From positions 47,018 to 111,017 of the forward strand of contig CAZHNN010000007.1 of assembly GCA_964533965.1 (NCBI GenBank): a stretch of DNA of 64,000 nt, read 5' to 3'. Origin of the DNA: RGIG3178 sp964533965. Lineage in GTDB: Bacteria > Bacillota > Clostridia > Christensenellales > QAND01. Below the pieces are notes generated by a model that had not been told where the DNA came from, did not search any database, and saw only the letters and a program-made list of their open reading frames with translations. Every line of letters begins with the position of its first letter. The stretch's first letter is position 1. Made by a program: the position numbers and the translations under genes. Shown piece by piece: positions 25,517 through 34,909 of the stretch.

Positions 25517-25550
25517 GTATCGTTCGCAAAATGAACGTATTTATCCGTGG
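25517..25550 (-). promoter_or_regulatory. Promoter box of the second SASP gene
   Basis: CCACGGATAAATA (25550-25538) and ATAC (25520-25517) at the same spacing as upstream of the first SASP gene; the extended -10 region reads GATACAA, close to sigma-G CATACTA. Confidence 0.5.
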
Positions 25551-25605
25551 AAAAGTCTTTATAAATTTTCTGTTTTTGGACGAATCGCTTATTTTTTCTT
25601 TTTAT

Positions 25606-28600
25606 TTACGGCTTGCGAGTGTCTGTGCGTGACTGCCGTGTTCCGCTGTTTGCACGTGGCTTGCCACCGGGCCTTCCAGGTGATTTTGGCCTGCCAGTCC
25701 CTGCTTGAGCAGGCTTTGCGCCATTCCTGCCTCCCCGGGCGTATTCTACACCCTGTGCCGGTCTGTCACTTCTGAAGTTCCGCTGCGGCCTTGATTCACC
25801 GGATCCTTCACCCTGCCCTTGCGCACTCTTCGGACGGTATCCGCCCCGGGCGTATTCTACGCCCTGCGCGGGCTTGTCACTTCTATAATTCCGCTGCGGC
25901 CTTGATTCACCGGATCCTTCGTCCTGCCCCTGCGCACTCTTCGGACGGTATCCGCCACCCCGGGCGTATTCTACGCCNNNNNNNNNNNNNNNNNNNNNNN
26001 NNNNNNNNNNNNNNNNNNNNNNNNNNNNNNNNNNNNNNNNNNNNNNNNNNNNNNNNNNNNNNNNNNNNNNNNNNNNNATTCTACGCCCTGTGCAGGTCTG
26101 TCACTTCTGAAGTTCCGCTTCGGCCTCGATTCGCCGAACCCTTCTTCCTGCCCTTGTGCATTTTTCGGGCGGTATCCGCCCCGGGCGTATTCTACGCCCT
26201 GCGCGGGCTTGTCACTTCTATAATTCCGCTGCGGCCTCGATTCGCCGAATCCTTCTCCCTGCCCCTGCGCACTCTTCGGACGGTATCCACCTTGTGCAGG
26301 TCTACCGCTGCCGTAATTCCGCTGAGGTCTCGATTCTCCGAATCCCTCGCCCTGTCCCTGCGCGCTCTTCGGACGGTATCCGCCACCCCGGGCGTATTCT
26401 ACGCCCTGCGCAGGTCTGTCATTTTTAAAATTCCGCTGCGGCCTTGATTCGTCAGAACCCTCGCCTTGGCCCTGCGCGCTCTTCGGGCGGTATCCGCCCC
26501 GGGCGTATTCTACGCCCTGCGCGGGTCTGTCATTTTTGAAATTCCGCTGTGGTCTCGATTCTCCCAAACCCTCGCCCTGGCCCTGCGCGTTCTTCGGACG
26601 GTATCCACCTTGTGCAGGTCTGTCACTTCTGAAGTTCCGCTGCGGCCTCGATTCGCCGAATCCTTCTCCCTGCCCCTGCGCACTCTTCGGACGGTATCCA
26701 CCTTGTGCAGGTCTACCGCTGCCGTAATTCCGCTGCGGCCTCGATTCGCCGAATCCTTCTCCCTGCCCTTGTGCGCTCTTCGGGCGGTATCCGCCTTGTG
26801 CAGGTCTACCGCTGCCGTAATTCCGCTGAGGTCTCGATTCTCCGAATCCCTCCCCCTGCCCTTGTGCGCTTTTCGGACGGTATCCACCCCGGGCGTATTC
26901 TACGCCCTGTGCAGGTCTACCGCTACCGTAGTTCCGCTGCGGCCTTGATTCGCCAGAACCCTCGCCCTGGCCTTGCGCGCTCTTCGGGCGGTATCCGCCG
27001 CCCCGGGCGGATTCTACACCCTGCGCAGGCCGATTACGTTGCCCGTCCCGCCTTTTCCCGGAATCTGCGTTGCTTGTATGACCGGCATTACGGCTTTTTC
27101 CCGTGCCACTCTGTGTCCTGCCGCCGCTTCGTTTCCCGTATCCCTTTTCCATCGTCTTTCCTCTCCCACTATTCGTCATCGTCATCAAACGCATTTTGTC
27201 GTTCTCATCCAATACAGGCTTTACAAGGCTATCCGATTCATATCCGATCAGATCCTCCCGGCCCGCCTGCAGCAGCGCCTTTCGCACCATAGGCGCATTT
27301 TGTGGCAGGAAGAATTGCAGCAGCGCTCGCTGCATCCGTTTTTCTTCCATGCTTTTTGGCACATATACTTCCCGCCCATCGCGCGGGTCCATGCCGGTAT
27401 AGTACATTGCGGTGCTAAGCGTCCCCGGCGTGGGGTAAAAATCCTGCACCTGCTCGGGCCGCTGCCCCGTCTTCTTCATTTCGCACGCCAATGCAATCGC
27501 AGCGTCAAGGTTGCTGCCGGGATGGCTTGAGATGTAATACGGAACGATATAGATGTCCATTCTGTTGTTTTTCGCGATAGCCTCAAAGCGCTGGCAAAAC
27601 CGCTCGTAGACGGACGGCTCCGGCTTTCCCATCAGGTGCAACACCACAGGCTGGCTATGCTCAGGCGCCACTCTTAGCTGTCCGCTGACGTGGTGCGTTA
27701 TCAACTCTTCGAGAAAACTCTTGTCCCTATCGTACATCACATAGTCGTATCGTATGCCCGATCGCACGAAAACTTTTTTCACGTCCGGCAATTCCCGAAG
27801 CTTTCGCAAAAGATTCAAATAATCCCTGTGCGTAACTTCAAGCAATTCGCACTTGGGCACGAGGCAGGATTTGTTCTTGCACACGCCGGCTTTGCGCTGC
27901 TTCGTACAAGAAGGCTGACGAAAATTGGCAGTTGGCCCTCCAACATCGTGTATATATCCCTTGAAGCGCGGATCCTTCGTCATGCCTTTTGCTTCGTCAA
28001 TTAGGGATGCATGGCTGCGCACCTGCACCGACCGCCCCTGGTGATAATGCAACGCACAAAACGAACAGCCGCCAAAACAGCCGCGGTTGGAGGTCAATGA
28101 GAACAGCACCTCATAGAGCGCCGGAACTTCCTGTTGATAGCTTGGATGCTGATCCCGCATATACTCTAGCGCATAAACTTCGTCCATCTCCGGCGTAGAA
28201 AGCGGTTTTGGCGGCGGGTTGGCAATGACAAATCCCTTCTCATACGGCTGCGCCAATACTCTGCCGCCAATCGCGTCGTTTTCATGCTGCTGTATCATAA
28301 AGGCCCTGTTGTAGGCGTGCTTGTCCTCTGCAACCTCCGCAAAGCCGGGCAGTATCACGGCATCTTCCGCAGCAGCGGACGCAGCATATGCCGTTCCCGG
28401 CACGCCATGGATCTGCTTGATGGGCACGCCGCGTGAGAGCAAATCTGCAATCTTCACGGCAGGTTTTTCTCCCATGCCGTATACCAGCAGATCCGCGCCG
28501 GAATCCACTAAAATGGAATGCCGTACGCGGTCGTCCCAGTAATCATAATGCGCAAAGCGCCGAAGGCTCGCCTCAATACCGCCTAAAATGACCGGCACAT

Positions 28601-28985
28601 CCCCGTACGCTTCGCGGATACGGTTCGTATACACGATGCACGCCCGATCCGGCCTCTTGCCCGCAGCGCCGCCCGGCGTATAGGCATCCTCGCTGCGCCT
28701 TTTTTTGTTGACAGTATAGTGCGCCACCTGTGAGTCGAGGTTGCCCGCCGTGACGAAAAAACCAAGTTTGGGCTTTCCAAAGAGCATGAAATCCGATGTG
28801 TCGTGCCAATCCGGCTGCGCGATGATCGCAACCCGGTATCCCGCGTGCTCCAGAGTCCGCGAGATGATTGCCGTGCCGAAACTTGGGTGGTCGACGTATG
28901 CGTCACCCGTAACGAGGCAAAAATCGGGGCTATCCCAGCCCAGCGTATCCATTTCCTGTCTTGTCAACGGTAAAAATCGGTTCAT
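25606..28985 (-). CDS. YgiQ family radical SAM protein with very long repeat tail, split by assembly gap
   Basis: The gene starts at 28985 with AAAGGATAAGT upstream. The first 600 or so residues are YgiQ-like: N-terminal domain, the radical SAM cluster CFGGCSFC (Cys-x3-Cys-x2-Cys, about 310) and a C-terminal DUF3362-like region. Residue 640 onward is a basic, low-complexity tail made of units of 31-36 residues (RPAQGGYRPKSAQGQGEGFGESRPQRNYGSG-type) in at least twelve copies. A 100-N gap (25978-26077) falls in the repeats; the frame beyond it continues to a stop at 25606. YgiQ proteins have no assigned substrate. The tail resembles arginine-rich disordered RNA-binding tails. Confidence 0.85.
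25740..27030 (-). repeat. 93/108-bp repeats encoding the YgiQ tail
   Basis: Near-identical units repeat with two lengths, depending on whether GVEYARG is present. Runs of copies share exact substitutions (F or Y in RNFR/RNYG), suggesting recent unequal exchange or gene conversion. Confidence 0.85.
25978..26077. other. Assembly gap (100 N)
   Basis: Exactly 100 N within the YgiQ repeat tail. Frames on the two sides do not agree, so the number is a placeholder. Confidence 0.98.
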
Positions 28986-29055
28986 ACTTATCCTTTCAAA
29001 CCCGTATTGCGAACACAGTATGCAAATTATATAATGCACACAAGGGGGAATCGTT

Positions 29056-29592
29056 TTGAGTGTGCCCTATACGCTTACGCGCAAACCGGTCAAAAACATC
29101 AATCTTCGCGTGAAAAGCGATGGAAGCGTTGCTGTCAGCGCACCGTATCATATCAAAAGATCGCACATCGACGCGTTTGTGCAAAGCAAGCAGCGCTGGA
29201 TCCAAAGTGTGCAGCGGCGGCTGCAGCAGGCTCCCAAAACCATTCCCGTAAACGCAAAAACAGCTCCGACAAAGCTGTGTTTGGAGCGTTTTGCACCCCT
29301 TGTTGAGCGAGCCTTGTTCACCCTGAACCAGCCCCCGGTTACGCTTCGCATCCGCACCTGCAAATCCCGCTGGGGAAGCTGCCAGCCCAAAGCACGGATC
29401 ATCATGCTCAACCGCGCTCTCTATCCTCTGCCGCAGCGGCTTGTGGAATACGTCGCACTTCATGAATGCGCGCATCTATTGGTCCCCAACCACGGAGCTC
29501 AGTTTCAGGCGCTGATGCAGATGCACATGCCGGATTACAAACAACGGCGCAAAGCCCTTCGACAATACGATCTTTGTGGAGACAACGCATGA
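29056..29592 (+). CDS. YgjP-like metal-dependent hydrolase (DUF45)
   Basis: A 178-residue protein with KSRWGSC (about 113-119) and the zinc site HECAHLLVPNHGAQF (about 137-151; HExxH variant with a third His), both diagnostic for the YgjP/M48-like metallopeptidase domain. The biological role of this family is not settled. The start is TTG 29056 after a GGGGG ribosome site. Its stop overlaps the ybaK start (ATGA), so the two are coupled. Confidence 0.88.
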   Translation: MSVPYTLTRKPVKNINLRVKSDGSVAVSAPYHIKRSHIDAFVQSKQRWIQSVQRRLQQAPKTIPVNAKTAPTKLCLERFAPLVERALFTLNQPPVTLRIRTCKSRWGSCQPKARIIMLNRALYPLPQRLVEYVALHECAHLLVPNHGAQFQALMQMHMPDYKQRRKALRQYDLCGDNA

Positions 29593-30065
29593 GTGAAGTC
29601 AAAACCAATGCGATGCGGATGCTGGATTCCGCGCATATCCAATATCACACCTATCATTACACCGTGGAGGACGGGCATATCGATGGCGTGTCGGTGGCCA
29701 ATAAGATAGGACAGCCCGTCGAATCCGTCTATAAGACATTGTTGACGCAGTCGCCGGACCGCGGCGTGTTCGTATGCGTCATCCCCGTCCACAAGGAGCT
29801 CGATTTCAAGCTGTGCGCCAAGGCTTTTTCACAAAAGAGCCTGGCTCTGTTGCCATTGGCTATGATCACGCAGGTCAGCGGCTATGTGCGCGGCGGCTGT
29901 TCGCCCATAGGAATGAAAAAGCGCTATCCGACGCTTATCGACGAGACTGCCAAAGACATTTCCGTCATCATCGTCAGCGCCGGGCGCATCGGTTCTCAGG
30001 TTGCATTGAGCCCGGCAGACTTGTGTGCCATTACGGGCGCAAGCTTTGCAGCACTATGCCGCTGA
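29589..30065 (+). CDS. ybaK: Cys-tRNA(Pro)/Cys-tRNA(Cys) deacylase YbaK
   Basis: The 158-residue protein belongs to the YbaK/EbsC family, which hydrolyses mischarged Cys-tRNA(Pro). It has the family Lys in KTLLTQ, CVIPVHKELDFKLCAKAF, and the GYVRGGCSPIGMKKRYPTLID and VSAGRIGSQVALSPADL segments. The ATG at 29589 overlaps the upstream stop; the longer frame from 29466 lies inside the ygjP gene. A second, broken copy of the C-terminal part lies at 30298-30350. Confidence 0.92.
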   Translation: MSEVKTNAMRMLDSAHIQYHTYHYTVEDGHIDGVSVANKIGQPVESVYKTLLTQSPDRGVFVCVIPVHKELDFKLCAKAFSQKSLALLPLAMITQVSGYVRGGCSPIGMKKRYPTLIDETAKDISVIIVSAGRIGSQVALSPADLCAITGASFAALCR

Positions 30066-30101
30066 TTCACATAAACGCAGATTTTTCATTTATATGACAA
30101 T

Positions 30102-30127
30102 AAGGGCTGTACCGTCAAGCCCTTTTT
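30102..30127 (+). terminator. Terminator of ybaK
   Basis: AAGGGCT (30102-30108) and AGCCCTT (30118-30124) followed by TTTC. Confidence 0.6.
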
Positions 30128-30130
30128 CAA

Positions 30131-30296
30131 ATTTCGTTTAAATATACCCGTGGTCCCATCTCATACAGGTCGTTGCCGTACATATCCATGATCACGATAC
30201 ACGGAAAATCCACAACCTAGAGCTTGGCAATGGCTTCGCTCTGCAGTTTGAGGAACGCAATTACCTCTCCTGAGACGACGCTTTTGGCCAACAGCT
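30131..30296 (-). pseudogene. Truncated duplicate of the fumarase beta-subunit 3' end
   Basis: On the minus strand this reads LLAKSVVSGEVIAFLKLQS, EAIAKL, stop (TAG at 30219-30217), VVDFPCIVIMDMYGNDLYEMGP, very similar to the C-terminus of the intact gene at 31174-31740. The upstream part of the gene is missing. It is a remnant in the same orientation as the intact gene, on the far side of the AT-rich amidotransferase. Confidence 0.85.
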
Positions 30297-30297
30297 T

Positions 30298-30350
30298 CCC
30301 GTTATCATCGTCAGTGCCGGGCGCATCGGTATGCAGATTGCATTACGTCC
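30298..30350 (+). pseudogene. Fragment similar to the YbaK C-terminus
   Basis: The fragment reads VIIVSAGRIGMQIALRP, matching VIIVSAGRIGSQVALSP of the intact ybaK 300 bases upstream, then diverges. It abuts the fumarase fragment with no start or end of its own, so this is a junction of two decayed genes. Confidence 0.7.
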
Positions 30351-30379
30351 TTTGGTGCTTGACAGTATGTCCTTTATAT

Positions 30380-31111
30380 CTATTTACCTGTTGTCATTTT
30401 TTCGCAAGCATTGATAAATTTCAAGAAAATTTTATTCATATTTTTATCATAGTCAATCATCATTTCTGGATGCCATTTTAATCCCAATACAAATTTATTT
30501 TTACTTAATTCAATAGCTTCTACATATCCATCATCAGAAAATGCCGAGATTTCAAGTCCATTTATATCTTCTTCTTTAGCAAAAAGAGTATGAATACTAT
30601 TTACCTTTATCTCTTCTTCATTCAAAATATCGTATAACAAAGTATCTTTAATAATTATATTTTTATGAGCATATTTTCCGTCTTCTTGATTATGAATAGT
30701 ATCTTCCTTCATTAAGAATGGAGTTCCACCTAAGGCACGAATAATATTATTAAATCCAGCACAAATCCCCAATATTGGGATATCATTTTTAACAGCATAT
30801 TTTGCAGCTTCTATTTCATAACTTGCACTTGATAATCCACCTTCTAAAACAATTCCATCACACTTATCTAATAAAGTATACAAATCTTCTTTTTCTTGAT
30901 TCGTGAGTTTTGTATTGTCAATATCATCAGTAAGATTAAAATTATTAGTGGCTTGTGTTGGTAGAATACCTATTACAATACCGCCACTGTTTAAGATAGC
31001 GCATCTAATAGCATCATAAATAATTTGTTGAGAGAATATTTTATCTTTTTCTTCAACAAATACATTTGGTTTACTTACAATTCCAATAATTGGCTTACAA
31101 TTCTTTTCCAT
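30380..31111 (-). CDS. Class I glutamine amidotransferase-like peptidase C26, AT-rich
   Basis: The 243-residue protein fits the gamma-glutamyl-gamma-aminobutyrate hydrolase (PuuD) family: IIGIVSKPNV start, nucleophile Cys in ILGICAGFNN (about 120) and the His-Glu of GLKWHPE (about 212-216). Substrate is unknown; no polyamine or GABA genes are nearby. It is strikingly AT-rich compared with all its neighbours and lies between the fumarase remnant and the intact fumarase genes, so recent acquisition is likely. Confidence 0.85.
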   Translation of the reverse strand: MEKNCKPIIGIVSKPNVFVEEKDKIFSQQIIYDAIRCAILNSGGIVIGILPTQATNNFNLTDDIDNTKLTNQEKEDLYTLLDKCDGIVLEGGLSSASYEIEAAKYAVKNDIPILGICAGFNNIIRALGGTPFLMKEDTIHNQEDGKYAHKNIIIKDTLLYDILNEEEIKVNSIHTLFAKEEDINGLEISAFSDDGYVEAIELSKNKFVLGLKWHPEMMIDYDKNMNKIFLKFINACEKMTTGK

Positions 31112-31173
31112 AATCTATACTCCTTGATTAACAAAAAGGCAAAGCCTTCTTATTTATGTCACACAGGGGCTTG

Positions 31174-31740
31174 TCATTCAAGCCCCTGCTGCATTTTATC
31201 AAGGTATTTTTTCGGTCCCGTTTCGTACAGATCGTTGCCGTATATGTCCATGATCACGATACACGGAAAATCCACAATCTGGAGCTTTGCAATGGCTTCG
31301 CTCTGCAGTTCTGGGAACGCAATTACCTCTCGTGAGACGACGCTTTTGGCCAACAGCGCTCCTGCGCCGCCGATGGCTCCGAAATAAGCCGCACCGTGTT
31401 TGATCATGGCTTGCTTGACAGCGTTGTTCCGCTTGCCCTTGCCGATCATGCCCTTCAATCCCGCCTCGATCAGCTTTGGAGCATATGCGTCCATGCGGCC
31501 GCTGGTCGTAGGTCCCAATGCGCCCACGGGGCCGCCCGGCCTTGCGGGTGTCGGACCTGCGTAATAGATGATCTGCCCACAAAGCGGCAGCGGCAGCTCC
31601 TCCCCTTTTTCCATCATCGAAACGAGGCGTTCGTGTGCCGCATCCCTTGCCGTATAGATCGTTCCGGAAATCAATACGGAATCCCCCGCTTTGAGCCTCT
31701 TTATTGCATCCATATCCAGTGGCGTTGTTAACCTTTGCAT
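31174..31740 (-). CDS. fumB: Class I fumarate hydratase (or tartrate dehydratase) beta subunit
   Basis: A 188-residue C-terminal-type subunit with GPTPARPGGPVGALGPTTSGRMD (substrate-binding region), KGKRN and GAIGGAGALLAKSV. Together with the alpha subunit it forms the oxygen-sensitive iron-sulfur hydratase interconverting fumarate and malate. It starts ten bases after the alpha gene. A hairpin (31164-31188) includes the stop codon but has no T run. L-tartrate as substrate cannot be excluded from sequence. Confidence 0.9.
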   Translation of the reverse strand: MQRLTTPLDMDAIKRLKAGDSVLISGTIYTARDAAHERLVSMMEKGEELPLPLCGQIIYYAGPTPARPGGPVGALGPTTSGRMDAYAPKLIEAGLKGMIGKGKRNNAVKQAMIKHGAAYFGAIGGAGALLAKSVVSREVIAFPELQSEAIAKLQIVDFPCIVIMDIYGNDLYETGPKKYLDKMQQGLE

Positions 31741-31750
31741 GTTGCCCTCC

Positions 31751-32593
31751 CTACAGCGTTACGCTGGCGCGTCGTGTCACATGGCAGTTGATATTAACGG
31801 CCACCGGCAGCGCCGCGATGTGCGTAGGCGCAGCGTTTATGTGCAAACCTAGCGCCGTTGTCCTGCCGCCAAAGCCCTGAGGACCTATGCCGATTTGATT
31901 GATTTTAAAAAGCAGTTCTTCCTCCAGCGCCGCATAGTAGGGATCGGGATGAACGCTTCCGATTTGTCGGAGCAACGCCCTCTTTGCCAGCAACGTCACG
32001 CCGTCAAAGCTGCTGCCGATGCCAACGCCCACGACGATCGGCGGGCACGGGTTGCTCCCTGCCAGATTCACCGTCTCGAGCACGAATGCCTTTACACCTT
32101 CCACACCGTCGGAGGGGTTGAGCATTTTCAGGCGGCTCATATTCTCGCTTCCAAATCCCTTGGGCAAAAGCGTGAGTGTACAGCCTTCGCCTTCCACCAG
32201 GTCGATGTGCAACAGCGCAGGCGTATTGTCCAGCGTGTTCACCCTCCTCAGCGGGTCCTTCACCACGCTCTTGCGCAAAAAGCCCTTCTGATATCCCCGC
32301 CTGACGCCCTCATCCACCGCTTGATCAAGCGATCCGCCCGTAAGGTGTACGTCCTGACCAAGCTCGATGAACACGCAAGCCATGCCCGTATCCTGACAGA
32401 TAGGCAGGGTGCCCTGTTGGGCTATATCGGCGTTGTCGATGATCTGCAGCAACAGTTCCCTTGCTTGAGGCCATGGTTCCGTTTTCGCGGCACATTCAAG
32501 GCTGCGCCTGACGTCGCAAGGCAGCTGATAGCAGGCTTGTATGCACAAGGCTTCCACGGCATCCGTGATCGCTTGTACGGGTAAGGTTCGCAT
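31751..32593 (-). CDS. fumA: Class I fumarate hydratase (or tartrate dehydratase) alpha subunit
   Basis: The 280-residue iron-sulfur subunit has three conserved Cys expected to hold the 4Fe-4S cluster: LPICQDTGMACVF (about 66), GSNPCPPIVVGVGIGSSFD (about 185) and NINCHVTRR (about 272). I start at ATG 32593 after AAGGAA; a GTG nine bases upstream overlaps that site. It is the first gene of a fumAB operon and is divergent from the AOR array, with about 140 bases between it and the AOR promoter. Confidence 0.9.
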   Translation of the reverse strand: MRTLPVQAITDAVEALCIQACYQLPCDVRRSLECAAKTEPWPQARELLLQIIDNADIAQQGTLPICQDTGMACVFIELGQDVHLTGGSLDQAVDEGVRRGYQKGFLRKSVVKDPLRRVNTLDNTPALLHIDLVEGEGCTLTLLPKGFGSENMSRLKMLNPSDGVEGVKAFVLETVNLAGSNPCPPIVVGVGIGSSFDGVTLLAKRALLRQIGSVHPDPYYAALEEELLFKINQIGIGPQGFGGRTTALGLHINAAPTHIAALPVAVNINCHVTRRASVTL

Positions 32594-32730
32594 GAATCCC
32601 ACTTCCTTTTATGACGATGCAAATCACCTTTATCATATCAGCAATCCATGCCCACGTCATGATAAAGCGGTAAAAATATCACTTTTGCAAAAAAAATGTA
32701 AGTCATATTTTTTATTAATAGTCAGTATTC

Positions 32731-32759
32731 TTGACTGTATCTGACCCTAACGTTACAAT
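32731..32759 (+). promoter_or_regulatory. Promoter of the first AOR unit
   Basis: TTGACT (32731-32736) and TACAAT (32754-32759) with a 17-base spacer; transcription would begin about 13 bases before the riboswitch-like leader. Confidence 0.75.
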
Positions 32760-32778
32760 ATGGTTGATACTTATAATG

Positions 32779-32898
32779 CCGCTCCGAATCAATTCCGCCC
32801 ACCGGGAGGTTTTGGTCGTTAGGGTTTGCCGGGCAACCGACAAGCCTGCCTTTGCAAAGGAGTCTGCATGCCTTTGGCTGTGCAGGCTTTTCTTTATT
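32779..32898 (+). promoter_or_regulatory. Candidate molybdenum/tungsten cofactor riboswitch, copy 1
   Basis: The leader holds the blocks GCTCCGA, CCGGGAGG, TTTTGGTCGTTAGGGTTTG, CCGGGCAACCG, AAGCCTGCC and GCAAAGGAGTCTGCATG, repeated before two other AOR units. It ends with a CTGCA/TGCAG hairpin and TTTTCTTTATT (32862-32898), a terminator-like expression platform. The block order and the AOR genes fit the Moco/Tuco RNA family. Not tested with a covariance model. Confidence 0.72.
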
Positions 32899-32935
32899 CT
32901 CCAGCACTTTTGGTAATATCAAAGGAGGGCTCTAA

Positions 32936-34861
32936 ATGTCATTCGGCTACAACAACAAGATCCTGATGGTAAACCTTACAACCGGCGAAATCAATGTGGA
33001 GGAGCCGGGAGACAAGTTCTACCGCATGTATCTGGGCGGTAACGGCATCGGCGTATACTATTGCATGCGGGATATCCCCAAAGATGCTGACCCACTGGGG
33101 CCGGACAATGTCCTTGCGTTGTCCGCAGGCGTTGTGACGGGCGCGCCCGTCATGGCATCTTCACGCATCGTGGCAAATGCCAAATCCCCGGTCACGTTTG
33201 GCATTGGCGATGCGCAGGGCGGCGGGTATTTCGGCCCTGTTTTGAAATTCTCCGGCTATGACGCAGTTATCTTCAAGGGCAAAGCGGAAAAGCCGGTATA
33301 TCTGTTTCTGCGCAACGGCAAAGCGGAGCTTCGGGATGCAAGCCACATCTGGGGCATGACAACAAAGGACTATGAGACAAAGCTTCGGGAAGAGATCAAC
33401 CGTGATGTCGTGGTCTGCGGCATAGGCCCCGCGGGCGAAAATCTCTGCCGCTACGCATGCATCATCAACGAGAGGAAACACGCCTGCGGCAGGACCGGTA
33501 TGGGCGCCGTGATGGGCAGCAAAAACCTCAAGTGCATCGCGGCTGTTGGCAAAACACCTTCCTACGAATATGCCAATACGGAATTGATTCAAAAGAATCT
33601 CCGTTTTGCAGGGGAATGGGCGAAAACATCCCCTATGTTTACCTCCTTTAACAAGTATGGTACCAACGGTGGCATCTCGGGCCAGAACAGCGCCGGCATG
33701 CTCCCGACAAAGAATTTCTCTGAAGGGTATTTTGAACCCACGGACCAAACGCTTACCTCCATGGTCATGAACGATACGGTAAGCATTGGCAACGAGCGCT
33801 GCTACATGTGCAACATCGCCTGTAAACGCCATGTAAAGTGCACACAAGAAGCGCATGGCTGGGACGTGGATGAAGCATATGGCGGACCGGAATACGAAAC
33901 GGTAGCAATGGTCGGCAGCAACCTGATGATCGACGATATGCCGACCGTCTGCAAACTCAATGAGATCTGCAACGCCTACTCCATCGATACCATTTCCGCG
34001 GGAGCATCCATCGCATTTGCGATGGACCTCTATGAGGCAGGCATTCTGACAAAGGAACAATGCTACGGGCATGAGCTTCGCTTCGGAAACCGCGAGGGTG
34101 CCGTGGACCTTCTGATGCGTATCGTCACGCGCGACGGGTGGCTGGGGAACCTGTTGGCCGAAGGCACCACCATTGCCGCCAAACAGATCGGCAACGGGGC
34201 GGAATACTACGATATGTCCGTCAAGGGCAACCCCTATCCCGCGCACATGCCGCAGGTGAAGAAGAACCTCGCCGTCCACTACGCCGTCAATGAATTCGGC
34301 GCAGACCACATGACCGCGGGACATGATCCGGGGTATGACGTAGGCGGTTTCCAAGGTCCCGGCGCGTTGGGGCATTATGTGCTGGGCATCTATGAACCAT
34401 TGCCATACCGCAAGCAGACGGAAGAGAAGATGAAGATGAACTACTACTCACATCTTCAGACGCAGATTGCCAACGGCCTTGCCGTCTGCTCGTTTGCGTA
34501 TGGTACAGATGGCTTGTATAACGTCGAGCGCACGTTGGAGATTGTCAACGGAGTCACGGGCTGGCAGACCAACTATTGGGAACTGATGAAGTCCGCCGAA
34601 CGCGTACTGGTTTTGATGCGCCTGTTCAACCAACGCGAGGGTTTCGGCGCAAAGGACGACGTGTTGCCCAAACGGACGTTCGAACAAGGGTTTAGCGATG
34701 GCGCCGCAAAGGGCGAGCACGTGGAAGAGGATGAATTCTATAGGCTTCGCAGCCTGTACTACGATATGGCAGGCCTTGACGAAGAGGGCCATCCGCGTCA
34801 TTCAAAGGTTGTTGAACTCGACCTGCAATGGGCGGAAAAACTGGCAAAGCAAGCCGATTAG
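32936..34861 (+). CDS. Aldehyde:ferredoxin oxidoreductase family protein, paralogue 1
   Basis: The 641-residue protein has the complete AOR layout: N-terminal beta domain (MSFGYNNKILMVNLTTGEI), 4Fe-4S ligands Cys289-x2-Cys292-x3-Cys296 in ERCYMCNIAC, a distal Cys518, and the pterin-binding DTISAG (about 351-356). Family members oxidise aldehydes or reduce acids with a tungsten or molybdenum bis-pterin cofactor and ferredoxin. Substrate is unknown. A strong AAAGGAGGG ribosome site precedes the ATG. The next paralogue starts 48 bases downstream, so the two share one leader. Confidence 0.93.
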   Translation: MSFGYNNKILMVNLTTGEINVEEPGDKFYRMYLGGNGIGVYYCMRDIPKDADPLGPDNVLALSAGVVTGAPVMASSRIVANAKSPVTFGIGDAQGGGYFGPVLKFSGYDAVIFKGKAEKPVYLFLRNGKAELRDASHIWGMTTKDYETKLREEINRDVVVCGIGPAGENLCRYACIINERKHACGRTGMGAVMGSKNLKCIAAVGKTPSYEYANTELIQKNLRFAGEWAKTSPMFTSFNKYGTNGGISGQNSAGMLPTKNFSEGYFEPTDQTLTSMVMNDTVSIGNERCYMCNIACKRHVKCTQEAHGWDVDEAYGGPEYETVAMVGSNLMIDDMPTVCKLNEICNAYSIDTISAGASIAFAMDLYEAGILTKEQCYGHELRFGNREGAVDLLMRIVTRDGWLGNLLAEGTTIAAKQIGNGAEYYDMSVKGNPYPAHMPQVKKNLAVHYAVNEFGADHMTAGHDPGYDVGGFQGPGALGHYVLGIYEPLPYRKQTEEKMKMNYYSHLQTQIANGLAVCSFAYGTDGLYNVERTLEIVNGVTGWQTNYWELMKSAERVLVLMRLFNQREGFGAKDDVLPKRTFEQGFSDGAAKGEHVEEDEFYRLRSLYYDMAGLDEEGHPRHSKVVELDLQWAEKLAKQAD

Positions 34862-34909
34862 AATTAAAATATACATTGAGTGGTTTGAAAGAACAAAGGA
34901 GGGTAATTG

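Noticed and set aside
25790..27530. Open plus-strand frames opposite the YgiQ tail
   Set aside because: Antisense images of the GC-rich repeats; the minus-strand frame continues smoothly from the conserved YgiQ core.
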